From positions 103,167 through 167,166 of the forward strand of contig NZ_JAFMTY010000003.1 in assembly GCF_017329605.1 (NCBI RefSeq): a stretch of 64,000 nucleotides of DNA, read 5' to 3'. This document shows, piece by piece, positions 42,399 through 52,995 of this stretch. Within the stretch, counting starts at the first letter, position 1, and every line of letters starts with the position of its first letter. The notes beneath the pieces are model-generated. The model made no database searches. It saw nothing but the letters and a program-made list of their open reading frames with translations, and had not been told where the DNA came from. The stretch comes from Alicyclobacillus fructus (GTDB lineage: Bacteria; Bacillota; Bacilli; Alicyclobacillales; Alicyclobacillaceae). The translations under genes and the position numbers were made by a program.

Positions 42399-42425
42399 CA
42401 TCACCAAAAAGGGGGAGTTCGGCTC

Positions 42426-43895
42426 ATGGCCACCGCAAACGAGCTTCGTCAAACGGCGCAGGTCGACGAGGCGTTTCGGCTCGAAACCGAGGGAAACGGC
42501 ATCATTGCGGAACATCATCGGCACGGTATGCCGCGCGAATTGTTCTACGTGTGGTTTGCGGCGGTGCTCACGTTTACCGGCGTCGTGACGGGACAGCTGT
42601 TCACGGGCGTGTTTGGCCTGAACGTGTGGGAGAGCCTCATCGTCGTTCTCCTGTGCTCCATCTCCTTCGCCGCGCTGGGGCTCTACGTCGCCACCGGCCC
42701 GCGCGCCGGCACGGTGACGCTTACCATCTCTCGCGCAGCGTTCGGCGTGCACGGCGGCAAGATTCCGGCCTTCTTCAGCTGGTTCACAGCCGTCGGGTGG
42801 GAGAGCGTCACGATGGTCCTCACCGTTTGGGCGATGCTGAGCCTGGCCCAGTACATCGGTTTGCCGTCGACAGGTGTCGGTCCCACGCTCGTGGCGCTCG
42901 TCCTCACCTTGTTCCTGACCTATTTGGTGCCCATCCTCGGCCACGCGACCCTGGTCGTGATGCAGAGGGTGTTGGCCATCGTGCTGGCCGCCTGCACGGT
43001 CCTCGTGCTCTTTGCGGTCCTGCCCGACGTGAAGTGGAACTTCAATCCGCCCGCGAGCGCGCTGGCCGCGCACGGGGTGTTTCCGACCTTCCTGCTCGCG
43101 CTCTCCGTGGGACTCGCCAGCACGTTCTACGGTTGGGCCAACTTCGCAGCCGATTATTCTCGCTATTTGCCGAAGGACACGAAGACGAGCCGCATGGTTT
43201 GGGCAACTTTCCTGGGAGGTGGCCTTGCCAACTTCATCATGATGGGTCTCGGCGTCGTGCTCGGGACCATGATCAACGCCAAGGCCTTCTCGGAAAACCC
43301 CGTCATGGCCATCGCGAAGGCCATCCCCGAGTGGGCGGCCATTCCGTTTCTCATCGTGGTGGTGCTCGGCGACGTCTGCGCCAACTATCTGAATGCCTAC
43401 AGCTCTGGCATGAGCTTCTTGTCGATGGGCATCCGGCTCAAGCGCCACTTCGCCGTCGCGCTGGACGGCGCCATCTGCACGGCCATCGGCATCTACGCGT
43501 TGTTCTTCTCCAATAACTTCGTGGACTTCTTTGAGAACTTTTTGGACCTCATGATCACGGTGATGGGTCCTTGGGCGGCCATTTATATCGTGCATCACTT
43601 TGTCGTGCGCGGTCGTTACGCGGCGGACGATCTCGTCGATACCTCTCCGACGTCCGTGTACTGGTATCAGGGCGGATTCAACTGGCGCGCGCTCGTGGCG
43701 TTTGTCATCGGCGCAGCGGCTACCTTCCTCTCGGTCAACAGCGCCCTTTGGCAGAGCCCTTTGACCAACGCTTGGTTCGGCGGTGCGGATGTCTCTGCAT
43801 ATGCCGCGCCCATTGTGACGGGCATTGTCTATCTCCTCATCTCTCCTCGAGGTGAACGCGCGAATGCGCGCAAGGTAGAGGCCAAGGCTTCGTAA
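42426..43895 (+). CDS. NCS1-family purine/cytosine permease
   Basis: A 12-TM nucleobase:cation symporter-1 of 489 residues in the purine-cytosine permease (Fcy2/CodB) branch. The N-terminal soluble part is followed by TM1 (LFYVWFAAVLTFTGVVTGQL). GPRAGTVTLTISRAAFG is the typical TM2-3 segment and STFYGWANFAADYSRYLPKD the TM6-7 loop. The ATG at 42426 lies 9 bases after AGGGGGAG. Control by a guanine-family riboswitch points to a purine substrate. It is unlike the NCS1 protein at 23.6 kb, which belongs to the allantoin/uracil branch. Confidence 0.9.
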   Translation: MATANELRQTAQVDEAFRLETEGNGIIAEHHRHGMPRELFYVWFAAVLTFTGVVTGQLFTGVFGLNVWESLIVVLLCSISFAALGLYVATGPRAGTVTLTISRAAFGVHGGKIPAFFSWFTAVGWESVTMVLTVWAMLSLAQYIGLPSTGVGPTLVALVLTLFLTYLVPILGHATLVVMQRVLAIVLAACTVLVLFAVLPDVKWNFNPPASALAAHGVFPTFLLALSVGLASTFYGWANFAADYSRYLPKDTKTSRMVWATFLGGGLANFIMMGLGVVLGTMINAKAFSENPVMAIAKAIPEWAAIPFLIVVVLGDVCANYLNAYSSGMSFLSMGIRLKRHFAVALDGAICTAIGIYALFFSNNFVDFFENFLDLMITVMGPWAAIYIVHHFVVRGRYAADDLVDTSPTSVYWYQGGFNWRALVAFVIGAAATFLSVNSALWQSPLTNAWFGGADVSAYAAPIVTGIVYLLISPRGERANARKVEAKAS

Positions 43896-43913
43896 GCGTA
43901 GCATCCACTTGGG

Positions 43914-43943
43914 TCGCGCGCGAGTTCCGTGCGCGGCCTTTTT
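43914..43943 (+). terminator. Intrinsic terminator of the permease
   Basis: GGTCGCGC (43914-43921) pairs with GCGCGGCC (43931-43938, one GU), followed by TTTTT. Confidence 0.85.
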
Positions 43944-43970
43944 GTATTCTCCAAGCTTTCAGAATGTGAC

Positions 43971-43999
43971 TTGCTCCTGCTGCATACAAGTCCTATGAT
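43971..43999 (+). promoter_or_regulatory. Promoter of the TPP riboswitch-thiC transcript
   Basis: TTGCTC (43971-43976), 17 bases, TATGAT (43994-43999). Confidence 0.65.
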
Positions 44000-44017
44000 G
44001 AACATGAAATCTGCACA

Positions 44018-44107
44018 CACGGGAGCTCGGTGTCACCGGGCTGAGAGGGCGGCTATGGAGCTGCCGACCGTTGAACCTGATCTGGGTAATGCCAGCGTAG
44101 GGACCCT
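44018..44107 (+). promoter_or_regulatory. TPP riboswitch (THI box)
   Basis: Clear THI-box core: GGGCTGAGAGGG (44038-44049), a variable P3a arm, then TTGAACCTGATCTGGGTAAT and GCCAGCGTAGGGA ending at about 44103. It senses thiamine pyrophosphate and in this class represses thiamine synthesis genes when TPP is plentiful. About 180 bases separate the aptamer from thiC. No T-tailed terminator is seen in them, so translation control is more likely. Confidence 0.95.
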
Positions 44108-44259
44108 TATTCCGTGCAGACGCCGACAACAGGATGCTTGTGCGACAGGTCCAGTATGCGGGCGTTCAGCGTCGCGCCGACGCTTGTCCTGTCGTGCGAA
44201 GGCCGGGAACCCCCTGCGAATCATCCCCAAAGGTCAGGGCAATTGGGCGCCCCATCCGC

Positions 44260-44278
44260 CCCTCCCGTACGAGGAGGG
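44260..44278 (+). promoter_or_regulatory. Hairpin sequestering the thiC ribosome-binding site
   Basis: CCCTCC (44260-44265) can pair with GGAGGG (44273-44278), the thiC Shine-Dalgarno, leaving a 7-base loop. It is a probable translational expression platform for the TPP riboswitch. Confidence 0.6.
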
Positions 44279-44281
44279 TAA

Positions 44282-46009
<1,728 letters not shown>

Positions 46010-46025
46010 GATGGGTTTGCATAGA

Positions 46026-46055
46026 AAGGCCGTTCCGATGCGGAGCGGCCTTTTT
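46026..46055 (+). terminator. Intrinsic terminator of thiC
   Basis: AAGGCCGTTCCG pairs with CGGAGCGGCCTT (one GU), followed by a T run to 46055. Confidence 0.85.
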
Positions 46056-46114
46056 AGATGGGGCTGGGGCGCCGGGCGGTGGACTTCGTGAGATTGCCAA
46101 GGATGCCAGCGGAC

Positions 46115-46146
46115 ACTTCAATGCGCCAACGTCTCGGTGGATCAAC
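46115..46146 (-). repeat. Decayed outermost CRISPR repeat
   Basis: The segment ACTTCAATGCGCCAACG then TCTCGGTGGATCAAC matches the array repeat at about 27 positions with a deletion of some four bases. It lies 38 bases left of the first array repeat, a normal spacer length, so it is read as the degenerate oldest repeat at the distal end. Confidence 0.6.
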
Positions 46147-46184
46147 TCCCGTCCTATGGGGTACGGATGGTATTGTTGGCCATC

Positions 46185-48427
46185 GCTTCAGTGGGGCCGC
46201 CGACGGTCTCGGCGGAACAAGCGAATGGAGGGCAAAACCTCATGCGTGACCCACCGCTTGCTTCAATGGGGCCGCCGACGATCTCGGCGGAACAAGGCGT
46301 GCAACGTGGACAATCGCACAATTGGAGCTTTACATGCTTCAATGGGGCCGCCGACGATCTCGGCGGAACAAGTTCAATTCAATGGGAGGATGATAGTATG
46401 TTGGTAGCTTCAATGGGGCCGCCGACGATCTCGGCGGAACAAGGGTGCATGGATTGCGGGCGTCCATTGCGGCCTTGGGCTTCAATGGGGCCGCCGACGA
46501 TCTCGGCGGAACAAGGCAGGATTGCTACCAACTTGCAACTCCCCGGCCTCTAGCTTCAATGGGGCCGCCGACGATCTCGGCGGAACAAGGGAGGTCGGAT
46601 AGTCGACATCCGCGAGGCGGTTGAGCTTCAATGGGGCCGCCGACGATCTCGGCGGAACAAGGTAGGATGGGCGTCAAATAACCCATGGCCGTCGCGGCTT
46701 CAATGGGGCCGCCGACGATCTCGGCGGAACAAGCGGACGAAGGCAACAGCCTTGCCCTGCTGAGAAACAGCTTCAATGGGGCCGCCGACGATCTCGGCGG
46801 AACAAGCGCCCTCGGGCGGCCTTTTCCATGTATATTCCATTGCTTCAATGGGGCCGCCGACGATCTCGGCGGAACAAGACGTGGCGCACGGCGGGGACCT
46901 GCACGAAGCGATCAAGCTTCAATGGGGCCGCCGACGATCTCGGCGGAACAAGGGAGGTCGGATAGTCGACATCCGCGAGGCGGTTGAGCTTCAATGGGGC
47001 CGCCGACGATCTCGGCGGAACAAGTTTCCCCAGGTATGCCAGCCTGCCGGAGTCTCTCGTGCGAGCTTCAATGGGGCCGCCGACGATCTCGGCGGAACAA
47101 GCTGAACGTGCTCCGGGCCTACCTCGAAGGCGAGGCTTCAATGGGGCCGCCGACGATCTCGGCGGAACAAGTCGTTTCCACCCTTGTTGCTCAAGCAGGG
47201 GCAGCGGCTTCAATGGGGCCGCCGACGATCTCGGCGGAACAAGCCGTGAATGGACAATCCTATTTCTACCAAGGCTACTAGCTTCAATGGGGCCGCCGAC
47301 GATCTCGGCGGAACAAGTTTTCCTCGGACTTACACCAGATTTCTGAAGCGGGTGGCTTCAATGGGGCCGCCGACGATCTCGGCGGAACAAGTTTGTCATA
47401 TTTGTCGCCCTTTGTCGGAAAAATGCGAACGGCTTCAATGGGGCCGCCGACGATCTCGGCGGAACAAGCATCAGCGCGCGTCCACTGCAGGCCCTCGACT
47501 CTCGGACGCTTCAATGGGGCCGCCGACGATCTCGGCGGAACAAGATCCGGATGACGTTGAAAATGCTCGATATTATGGGCAGCTTCAATGGGGCCGCCGA
47601 CGATCTCGGCGGAACAAGTCGGTACATTGAGCGACTGTATATCGAACTCTGGGGCTTCAATGGGGCCGCCGACGATCTCGGCGGAACAAGGTGATGGCTG
47701 CTTGTTTATGACGTCGAAGAAATTCCTGCTTCAATGGGGCCGCCGACGATCTCGGCGGAACAAGTTCAGCGCGATGTTCAGCGCTTTCTCCCGCGTCTCG
47801 TGCTTCAATGGGGCCGCCGACGATCTCGGCGGAACAAGGGCCTTTGAACGACGGATGGCGTTGAGCGATAGCCAGCTTCAATGGGGCCGCCGACGATCTC
47901 GGCGGAACAAGGCTATCGCGCCGACTTTGCATCACATCCCGTTCAGCGCTTCAATGGGGCCGCCGACGATCTCGGCGGAACAAGTCCACGCGTCCAAATC
48001 GTGGAAGAACTACCGCCGCCGGCTTCAATGGGGCCGCCGACGATCTCGGCGGAACAAGTTTAGATAGGAATACATTGGCATGTGGTCAACGTAGCTTCAA
48101 TGGGGCCGCCGACGATCTCGGCGGAACAAGGTGTCGCACTCCAATGGCTCATCAACGTTCGGGACCGGCTTCAATGGGGCCGCCGACGATCTCGGCGGAA
48201 CAAGCCCTCCAGCCGAACTACGATCTATGGGTGGCTACGTCACCCGGCTTCAATGGGGCCGCCGACGATCTCGGCGGAACAAGAAACACTGGTCCTTCAG
48301 AGGGAAACCTCTGTCGAAGCTTCAATGGGGCCGCCGACGATCTCGGCGGAACAAGGTAAAGACGACCAGCGGACGGGGCAGTGACGCGATGCTTCAATGG
48401 GGCCGCCGACGATCTCGGCGGAACAAG
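46185..48427 (-). CRISPR. CRISPR array, 31 repeats of 37 bp and 30 spacers
   Basis: On the plus strand each repeat begins GCTTCAATGGGGCCGCC and ends CTCGGCGGAACAAG. On the minus strand it begins CTTGTTCCGCCGA and ends GGCCCCATTGAAGC, with a 7-bp stem CCGCCGA/TCGGCGG and the familiar ATTGAAGC end that would form the crRNA 5' tag. Thirty repeats are identical. The leftmost (46185-46221) has two changes, marking the distal end, so transcription runs leftwards from a leader at the right, next to the cas genes. Spacers are 33-42 bases, mostly 35-37. Spacers 46590-46624 and 46953-46987 are identical. Repeat form and a nearby Csb2 suggest type I-G; cas1 looks close to I-C. Confidence 0.98.
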
Positions 48428-48640
48428 GCTTCTTTCCTGAGGCCGCGCCAGACGCGGCTTTCCGGGCGAAAAACGCGAACCTATCCCTGACCCGCGCTCT
48501 GAACCCCTCGCAACTGCTCTCATCATAACCTCCGCGAGCGCAAAAATCCAGTCCTGGCGCGCAATTTTCGGTTTTCGCGAACCCCCCGCACTTTCGCCAT
48601 CGATTGAGGTTCGCGCAACGCATACCCATCTCGGCATGAA
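48428..48640 (-). promoter_or_regulatory. CRISPR leader
   Basis: Non-coding DNA between the last intact repeat and cas4. On the minus strand it contains GGTTCGCGAAAACC, then TTTTTG and TTATGAT about 18 bases apart as a possible promoter directed into the array. The remaining gap to cas4 (48641-48906) shows no gene. The exact leader length is not known. Confidence 0.6.
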
Positions 48641-48906
48641 AGTCGCAGGCACGTCAATTCGGCGCTTCATCGCCGAGCAACCATTAGCTTCTGCTCGATG
48701 TCTTGCCCCATTCTCCGTCGCTCACGAAGCTTCTCAGAAAGCCGTATAGAGCCCTGCGCGATGGGCCATGCTGATTCTATCACCATTCTTGCAAGCGTCG
48801 CGAGGGTTGAGCGGGCTCGCTTCCGCTCTAAAATTACGGCGTCCTGCGCGGGTCGCCCGCGCACCTCGACGCAGAAGGAATGGAATGCCAAAGGGAGGAA
48901 TCGGGC

Positions 48907-49542
48907 GTGGAGGACGATTGGCTCATTCCCATTTCTGCACTGGAGCACTACGCCTACTGTCCGCGACAATGCGCGCTGATTCATGTCGAACAAACGTTTC
49001 TGACAAACGAACTTACCACAAACGGACATCTCTTGCACCGGCGCGTCGATGAGGATCACGTCTTCTCCTCCAGGGGACACAAGGTCGTCACTGGGTTGCG
49101 CGTTTGGTCAGAGAAACTCGGGCTCATCGGCCGCTGCGATGCAGTGGAATGGCATGGCGACGTCCCCTATCCCATCGAATTCAAGCGCGGCAAAGCGCGA
49201 CGGAGTCGTGCCCAGCAGATTCAGCTCTGTGCCCAGGCTCTTTGCCTTGAGGAAATGTTCAACATACCCGTGCGTGAAGGAGCCATCTTTCACATTCATA
49301 GCCATCGCCGATCGCGTCTTCTCATCGACGATGCACTCCGTGCGGAGACGCTCGAGGTCATCGCGAGGGTTCGGGAGATGCTCCAACAGAATGAGGTGCC
49401 ACCGCCGGTGGCGGATCGGCGTTGCGTGCACTGCTCACTGCAGCCTGCATGCTTGCCGAAATGGAGCAAGTTGCGTTCGGATGCCATTGTGTGGAAAATC
49501 ATCGAGCAAGACCTCGGAGGTGAAGTTCCATGCCGCCCGTGA
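48907..49542 (+). CDS. cas4: CRISPR-associated exonuclease Cas4
   Basis: PD-(D/E)XK nuclease of 211 residues that trims and selects prespacers by PAM. The first cluster Cys lie in HYAYCPRQCALIH, and the remaining Cys ligands in CVHCSLQPAC near the C-terminus. The nuclease core shows GRCDAVEW, then IEFKRGKARRSRAQQIQLCAQA (E-x-K and QhxxY-like motifs). GTG 48907 lies 8 bases after GGGAGGA; the ATG at 48880 lacks a ribosome site. It overlaps cas1 by 13 bases. In many I-G systems Cas4 and Cas1 are fused; here they are separate. Confidence 0.95.
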   Translation: MEDDWLIPISALEHYAYCPRQCALIHVEQTFLTNELTTNGHLLHRRVDEDHVFSSRGHKVVTGLRVWSEKLGLIGRCDAVEWHGDVPYPIEFKRGKARRSRAQQIQLCAQALCLEEMFNIPVREGAIFHIHSHRRSRLLIDDALRAETLEVIARVREMLQQNEVPPPVADRRCVHCSLQPACLPKWSKLRSDAIVWKIIEQDLGGEVPCRP

Positions 49543-50570
49543 TGCTGAAGACGCTCTTCGTGCAGCGCGATGGCGCCGTGGTGCGCATTCATCAGGACAC
49601 CGTCCTGGTCACGCTGGAAGGTGAGACGCTCGCGCGCGTACCTGTGCACATGATCGAGTCCATCGTCGGGATCGGCCGGGTATCCTTCACCGGGCCGCTG
49701 TTGGAGCGGTGCGCCGCTGATGGCCGGGCCGTCGTGCGCATGACGCGCGGCGGGCGATTCCTGTATCGAATTGAAGGCCGCATGTCTGGCAACGTCCTCC
49801 TGCGCGCCTCCCAGCACGAGGCGAGCCGATCGCCGGAAAAATCGCTTGCCATCATGCGCGCGATCGTCGCTGGGAAGATCCACAATCAGCGACAGCTGAT
49901 CCTCAAGGCTTCTCGCGACGTCGCAGATCCCGCCGATCGCGCCCTCTGCCGCGATGTCGCTGACGATCTCGCCGTTCAACTCCGTAAACTTCCAAATGCT
50001 TCGCACCCTGATGAGGTGCGCGGGATCGAAGGCGTGTGTGCGCGCGGCTACTTTGCGGCTCTACGCCATCTGCTCTCCCCAAGCGTGCGGGAGAACTTCA
50101 CGTTTGACGGGCGATCTCGCCGTCCGCCGCGCGATCCGGTGAACGCTGTCCTGTCGTTTCTCTACGCTTTGCTCACGCGAGACGCGGAAAGCTCGCTGCT
50201 GGGCGTCGGGCTGGATCCGCAGATTGGATTTCTGCACACTTTGCGCCCGGGCCGCCCGTCGCTCGCCCTTGACCTCGTGGAAGAAATGCGGCCGATCTTG
50301 GCGGATCGCGTGATGTTGTCTCTGCTGAATCGCCGGCAGCTCCAACCCGACGACTTTGAACGGTTGCCGGGCGGCGGCATTGAGCTTGGGGAGACGGGCC
50401 GCAAGGTCCTGTTTTCGGAATGGGACAGGCGAAAACAGGTCGAAATCGAGCACCCATTTTTGAAGCAGCCTGTGCAGTACGGTCGGTTGCTGGACGTGCA
50501 AGCGAGGCTGTTGGCTCGCGCCATCCGCTCGCAGGGGCCTGGCTACACGCCGTTTCTCTACCGGGGATAG
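49530..50570 (+). CDS. cas1: CRISPR integrase Cas1
   Basis: Metal-dependent integrase that inserts spacers. Its 346 residues have the N-terminal beta domain (TLFVQRDGAVVRIHQDTVLV) and helical catalytic domain. Expected catalytic residues are Glu167 (RGIEGVCARGYF), His236 (GFLHTLRPGRPSLALDLVEE) and Asp248 or Glu251. The TLFVQ/GNVLLR pattern resembles I-C Cas1 proteins. ATG 49530 follows GGAGGTG by 8 bases. It is flanked by cas4 and cas2, a complete adaptation module. Confidence 0.97.
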   Translation: MPPVMLKTLFVQRDGAVVRIHQDTVLVTLEGETLARVPVHMIESIVGIGRVSFTGPLLERCAADGRAVVRMTRGGRFLYRIEGRMSGNVLLRASQHEASRSPEKSLAIMRAIVAGKIHNQRQLILKASRDVADPADRALCRDVADDLAVQLRKLPNASHPDEVRGIEGVCARGYFAALRHLLSPSVRENFTFDGRSRRPPRDPVNAVLSFLYALLTRDAESSLLGVGLDPQIGFLHTLRPGRPSLALDLVEEMRPILADRVMLSLLNRRQLQPDDFERLPGGGIELGETGRKVLFSEWDRRKQVEIEHPFLKQPVQYGRLLDVQARLLARAIRSQGPGYTPFLYRG

Positions 50571-50581
50571 GAGGTTGGAGG

Positions 50582-50872
50582 ATGTACTACGTGGTCACCT
50601 ACGATATCGCGACCGACACCCGCGAAGGGCAAAAGCGGCTGCGCCGCGTGGCACAGGCATGTGAGGGGTATGGGCAGCGCGTCCAAAAATCCGTGTTCGA
50701 ATGCATGTTGGACGAGGTGAGATACGTGGAGCTCGTGCACCGGTTGGGGGATGTGATTCGCCGCGATGAGGACAGCGTTCGCATTTATCGAACGCACGAC
50801 TTCAGCAAGAACCACTTGGTCGTGTTGGGACGAAACCTTGGGCTGCAGTTCGACGAGCCCTGGACGGTATAG
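50582..50872 (+). CDS. cas2: CRISPR adaptation protein Cas2
   Basis: A 96-residue ferredoxin-fold subunit of the Cas1-Cas2 integrase. It begins MYYVVTYDIATDTREGQKRL, with the conserved Asp after the first strand, and continues YGQRVQKSVFEC and SVRIYRTHDF. ATG 50582 has AGGAGG 7 bases ahead; the longer open frame upstream overlaps cas1 and is rejected. It is last gene of the cas operon. The following 237 bases hold nothing recognised, and no cas3, cas7 or cas8 gene follows. Confidence 0.97.
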   Translation: MYYVVTYDIATDTREGQKRLRRVAQACEGYGQRVQKSVFECMLDEVRYVELVHRLGDVIRRDEDSVRIYRTHDFSKNHLVVLGRNLGLQFDEPWTV

Positions 50873-51109
50873 GGAGCGCAACGAGGGATGGGGAGGCGAC
50901 ACAACGGGCGTGTCCGGTTGATCCTTACATCGGTTTGTAGAAGGTGATGGCCGATCATTTGGAAAAGTGAACCTTACCAACGTCGGGAAGGCTTTGTCAC
51001 AACAAAGATCAACGACGCTCGCTACACAGGACTCGAACGCGCGGCCGCGGGGTCGCTCTCCTGCGGAGGCGGCGCCCTTCGCCTCTCTGGCCCCGCGATG
51101 CCGGCCCTT

Positions 51110-51895
51110 TCACCGCCCCAGCACCGTCCACCAGATCCGCACGCAGGTCGCTGCGATAAGTCCCGCCAAGATGAATCGCAGCCATTTCGCGTCCATTCGC
51201 CGCCCCAGCCGGGCACCGAGCGGTGCGCCGACGGCGCTGGCCCATGCCAGCACCAACGCGGGGCCCCACATCACTTCGTGGGCCGCCCATTTCCCCACAA
51301 AACCGCCCAGCGAGGCCACGAACGTGATGGCGATGGACGACGCGATGGCCACGCGCGTCGGGATCCGCAGGATGCCAAGCAGAATGGGCATCAGCAGAAA
51401 CGCGCCCGCGGAGCCCACAACGCCTGAGAACAAGCCGACGAGTGCTCCGAGGCCCGCGGCGAGCGGGCGCGCGTAGGCGATCTCGTCCACCTCGCCGCGC
51501 AGCTCGTCCGTTCCAGCCGGGCGCAACATGAGCAGGGTCGCGGCCGTGGCCAGCAGGGCATACACGAGGTTCACGACGTTTTCCGCGAAAAAATGAGCCG
51601 CGTAGGCCCCCACGAAGCTGCCTGCGAGCATGGCGAGTCCCATGTCGGCGATGAGGCGCGGATGAAGGTACCCCGATTTGCGATACGCCCACACGGCCGC
51701 GAACGAAGCGCAGAGCACCTGCACCGAACTGATGCCGGCCACCTGATGCGCCGTGAATGCCCCGATGCCAAGCAGAGGCGGCAGATACAAGAGCAACGGA
51801 TACTTGACAATGGCACCGCCCACGCCGACCATACCGGCCAACACCGACCCCGCAAAGCCGATGGCAAGCAGTGCAGCGAACATCTCCCAGCTCAC
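51110..51895 (-). CDS. TSUP-family (TauE/SafE) sulfite/organosulfonate exporter
   Basis: An integral membrane protein of about 261 residues with eight predicted helices. The duplicated TauE signature is seen in GFAGSVLAGMVGVGGAIVKYPLLLY (helix 1-2) and GLFSGVVGSAGAFLLMPILLGIL (helix 5-6). GTG 51895 lies 8 bases after GAGGG; ATG 51883 is possible. It is divergent from the cst-type operon across a CstR-like operator, so export of sulfite or thiosulfate formed by persulfide oxidation is likely. Confidence 0.88.
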   Translation of the reverse strand: MSWEMFAALLAIGFAGSVLAGMVGVGGAIVKYPLLLYLPPLLGIGAFTAHQVAGISSVQVLCASFAAVWAYRKSGYLHPRLIADMGLAMLAGSFVGAYAAHFFAENVVNLVYALLATAATLLMLRPAGTDELRGEVDEIAYARPLAAGLGALVGLFSGVVGSAGAFLLMPILLGILRIPTRVAIASSIAITFVASLGGFVGKWAAHEVMWGPALVLAWASAVGAPLGARLGRRMDAKWLRFILAGLIAATCVRIWWTVLGR

Positions 51896-51950
51896 GCGCG
51901 TCACCCTCTTGTCCTGTGGATGATACAAGCTATGCGCGCGATCGCGGAAT

Positions 51951-52015
51951 TATACCTTAGGGGGTATATTGACAACGCTCTGGAGGCGCGTATATACTAT
52001 ACCCCGTACCGTACA
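51951..52015. promoter_or_regulatory. cst operon promoter with two CstR-type operators
   Basis: A perfect 18-base site TATACC-TTAGGG-GGTATA (51951-51968) abuts the -35 TTGACA (51969-51974). The -10 is TATACT (51993-51998, 18-base spacer). A second, imperfect site TATACC-N6-CGTACA (51998-52015) lies over the start region. The layout suits repression by the CsoR-family CstR encoded at the end of the operon, and could also act on the divergent exporter gene. Confidence 0.75.
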
Positions 52016-52078
52016 AATGAGGGCGCCGCTGGATGTGACGACAAGGGAGGCGTACGATAGGACGAGGAGGTGACGAGC

Positions 52079-52387
52079 ATGAGTCAAGTTCGAGGAATGC
52101 TTGCGCAGGATCTGGAGGAACGACTGAAGCGAGGCGAGAAGCTGCAGATTATCGACGTGCGCGAACCCGAGGAAGTCGCTTCCGGCATGATTCCGGGCGC
52201 GAAAAACATTCCGCTCGGCCAGTTGCCGGAGCGGTTTCGGGAGATTGATCCGCATCAGGAGACCGTCATGGTCTGCCGCAGCGGAAACCGCAGTGAGCGC
52301 GCGTGCCAGTTCCTGCTCTCTCAGGGATACTCCAATGTGTGGAATCTGATGGGCGGCATGCTCGGCTGGCGCGGGCCGGTGCAATGA
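52079..52387 (+). CDS. Single-domain rhodanese (sulfurtransferase)
   Basis: A 102-residue rhodanese domain with active-site Cys66 in VCRSGNRSERA and the IIDVREPEEVASG start. It moves persulfide sulfur between thiol carriers. ATG 52079 is 8 bases after GGAGG; a GTG nine bases upstream lies inside the ribosome site. It is first gene of the persulfide operon directly after the CstR-type operators. Confidence 0.92.
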   Translation: MSQVRGMLAQDLEERLKRGEKLQIIDVREPEEVASGMIPGAKNIPLGQLPERFREIDPHQETVMVCRSGNRSERACQFLLSQGYSNVWNLMGGMLGWRGPVQ

Positions 52388-52435
52388 ACCCGTCCAGCTA
52401 TCGAGAGGATCGCAGTTCAAACGGGGAGGAACATC

Positions 52436-52831
52436 ATGGCGAAGAAAGTCGCGATCATTGCTTCGAACGGCGGGCTCGAGACCGCCTACAAGGTGCTCAA
52501 CATCGCCATGGCGGGTGTCGCCACCGACGCCGAGGTCTCCATCTTCTTCACCTTCGAAGGTCTGAACATCATCCACAAGAACTCGGCGCAACTGCTCAAG
52601 TTCAAGCCTGAGAACGAGCCGTTTGCGGAGAACTTCAAGAAGCACAACGTGCCTTCCATTCAGGAAATGCTGCAAATGGCCAAGGAGAGCGGCGTCCGCC
52701 TCATCGCTTGCCAAATGACCGTCGATGTCATGGAGCTCAAACCTGAGGATTTCATCGACGGCGTCGAGTTTGCGGGAGCCGTGAACTTCCTCGACTTCGC
52801 GTACGACGCTGACGTCACCGTGACCTTCTGA
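52436..52831 (+). CDS. DsrE/DsrF-like sulfur-carrier protein (DrsE_2 type)
   Basis: A 131-residue protein with the KKVAIIASNGGLETAYKVLNIA start and FFTFEGLNII segment of the DsrE-like family that lacks the DsrEFH complex partners. One conserved Cys in RLIACQMTVDVMEL is the likely persulfide carrier. The ATG follows GGGGAGGA. It sits between rhodanese and TusA-rhodanese genes, so it is probably an intermediate sulfur relay. Confidence 0.87.
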   Translation: MAKKVAIIASNGGLETAYKVLNIAMAGVATDAEVSIFFTFEGLNIIHKNSAQLLKFKPENEPFAENFKKHNVPSIQEMLQMAKESGVRLIACQMTVDVMELKPEDFIDGVEFAGAVNFLDFAYDADVTVTF

Positions 52832-52995
52832 GGTGTTGTCCCGTGTGCACCGCCGCTGCCCGCGCCGAATGCGCGGGCGGATCGCGCGGTCCAATTCGAA
52901 GCCATTGAATCAAGGTTCGAACACTACGCCGTGGCCTTTGTGGGCGGCGATGGCATAGAGAATCTACATCACCCTGCTAGGAGGCTGATCCGCTG

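Noticed and set aside
42159..43904. A 581-residue minus-strand frame opposite the riboswitch permease
   Set aside because: Antisense shadow; the plus strand has a promoter, riboswitch and a recognised NCS1 protein.
46137..48490. Many 60-150 residue open frames across the array with recurring peptides such as FNGAADDLGGTS
   Set aside because: They are translations of the CRISPR repeat in different frames, not genes.
50873..51109. Possible remnant of cas3 or cas8 after cas2
   Set aside because: No frame shows helicase, HD or Cas8 motifs; nothing recognised.
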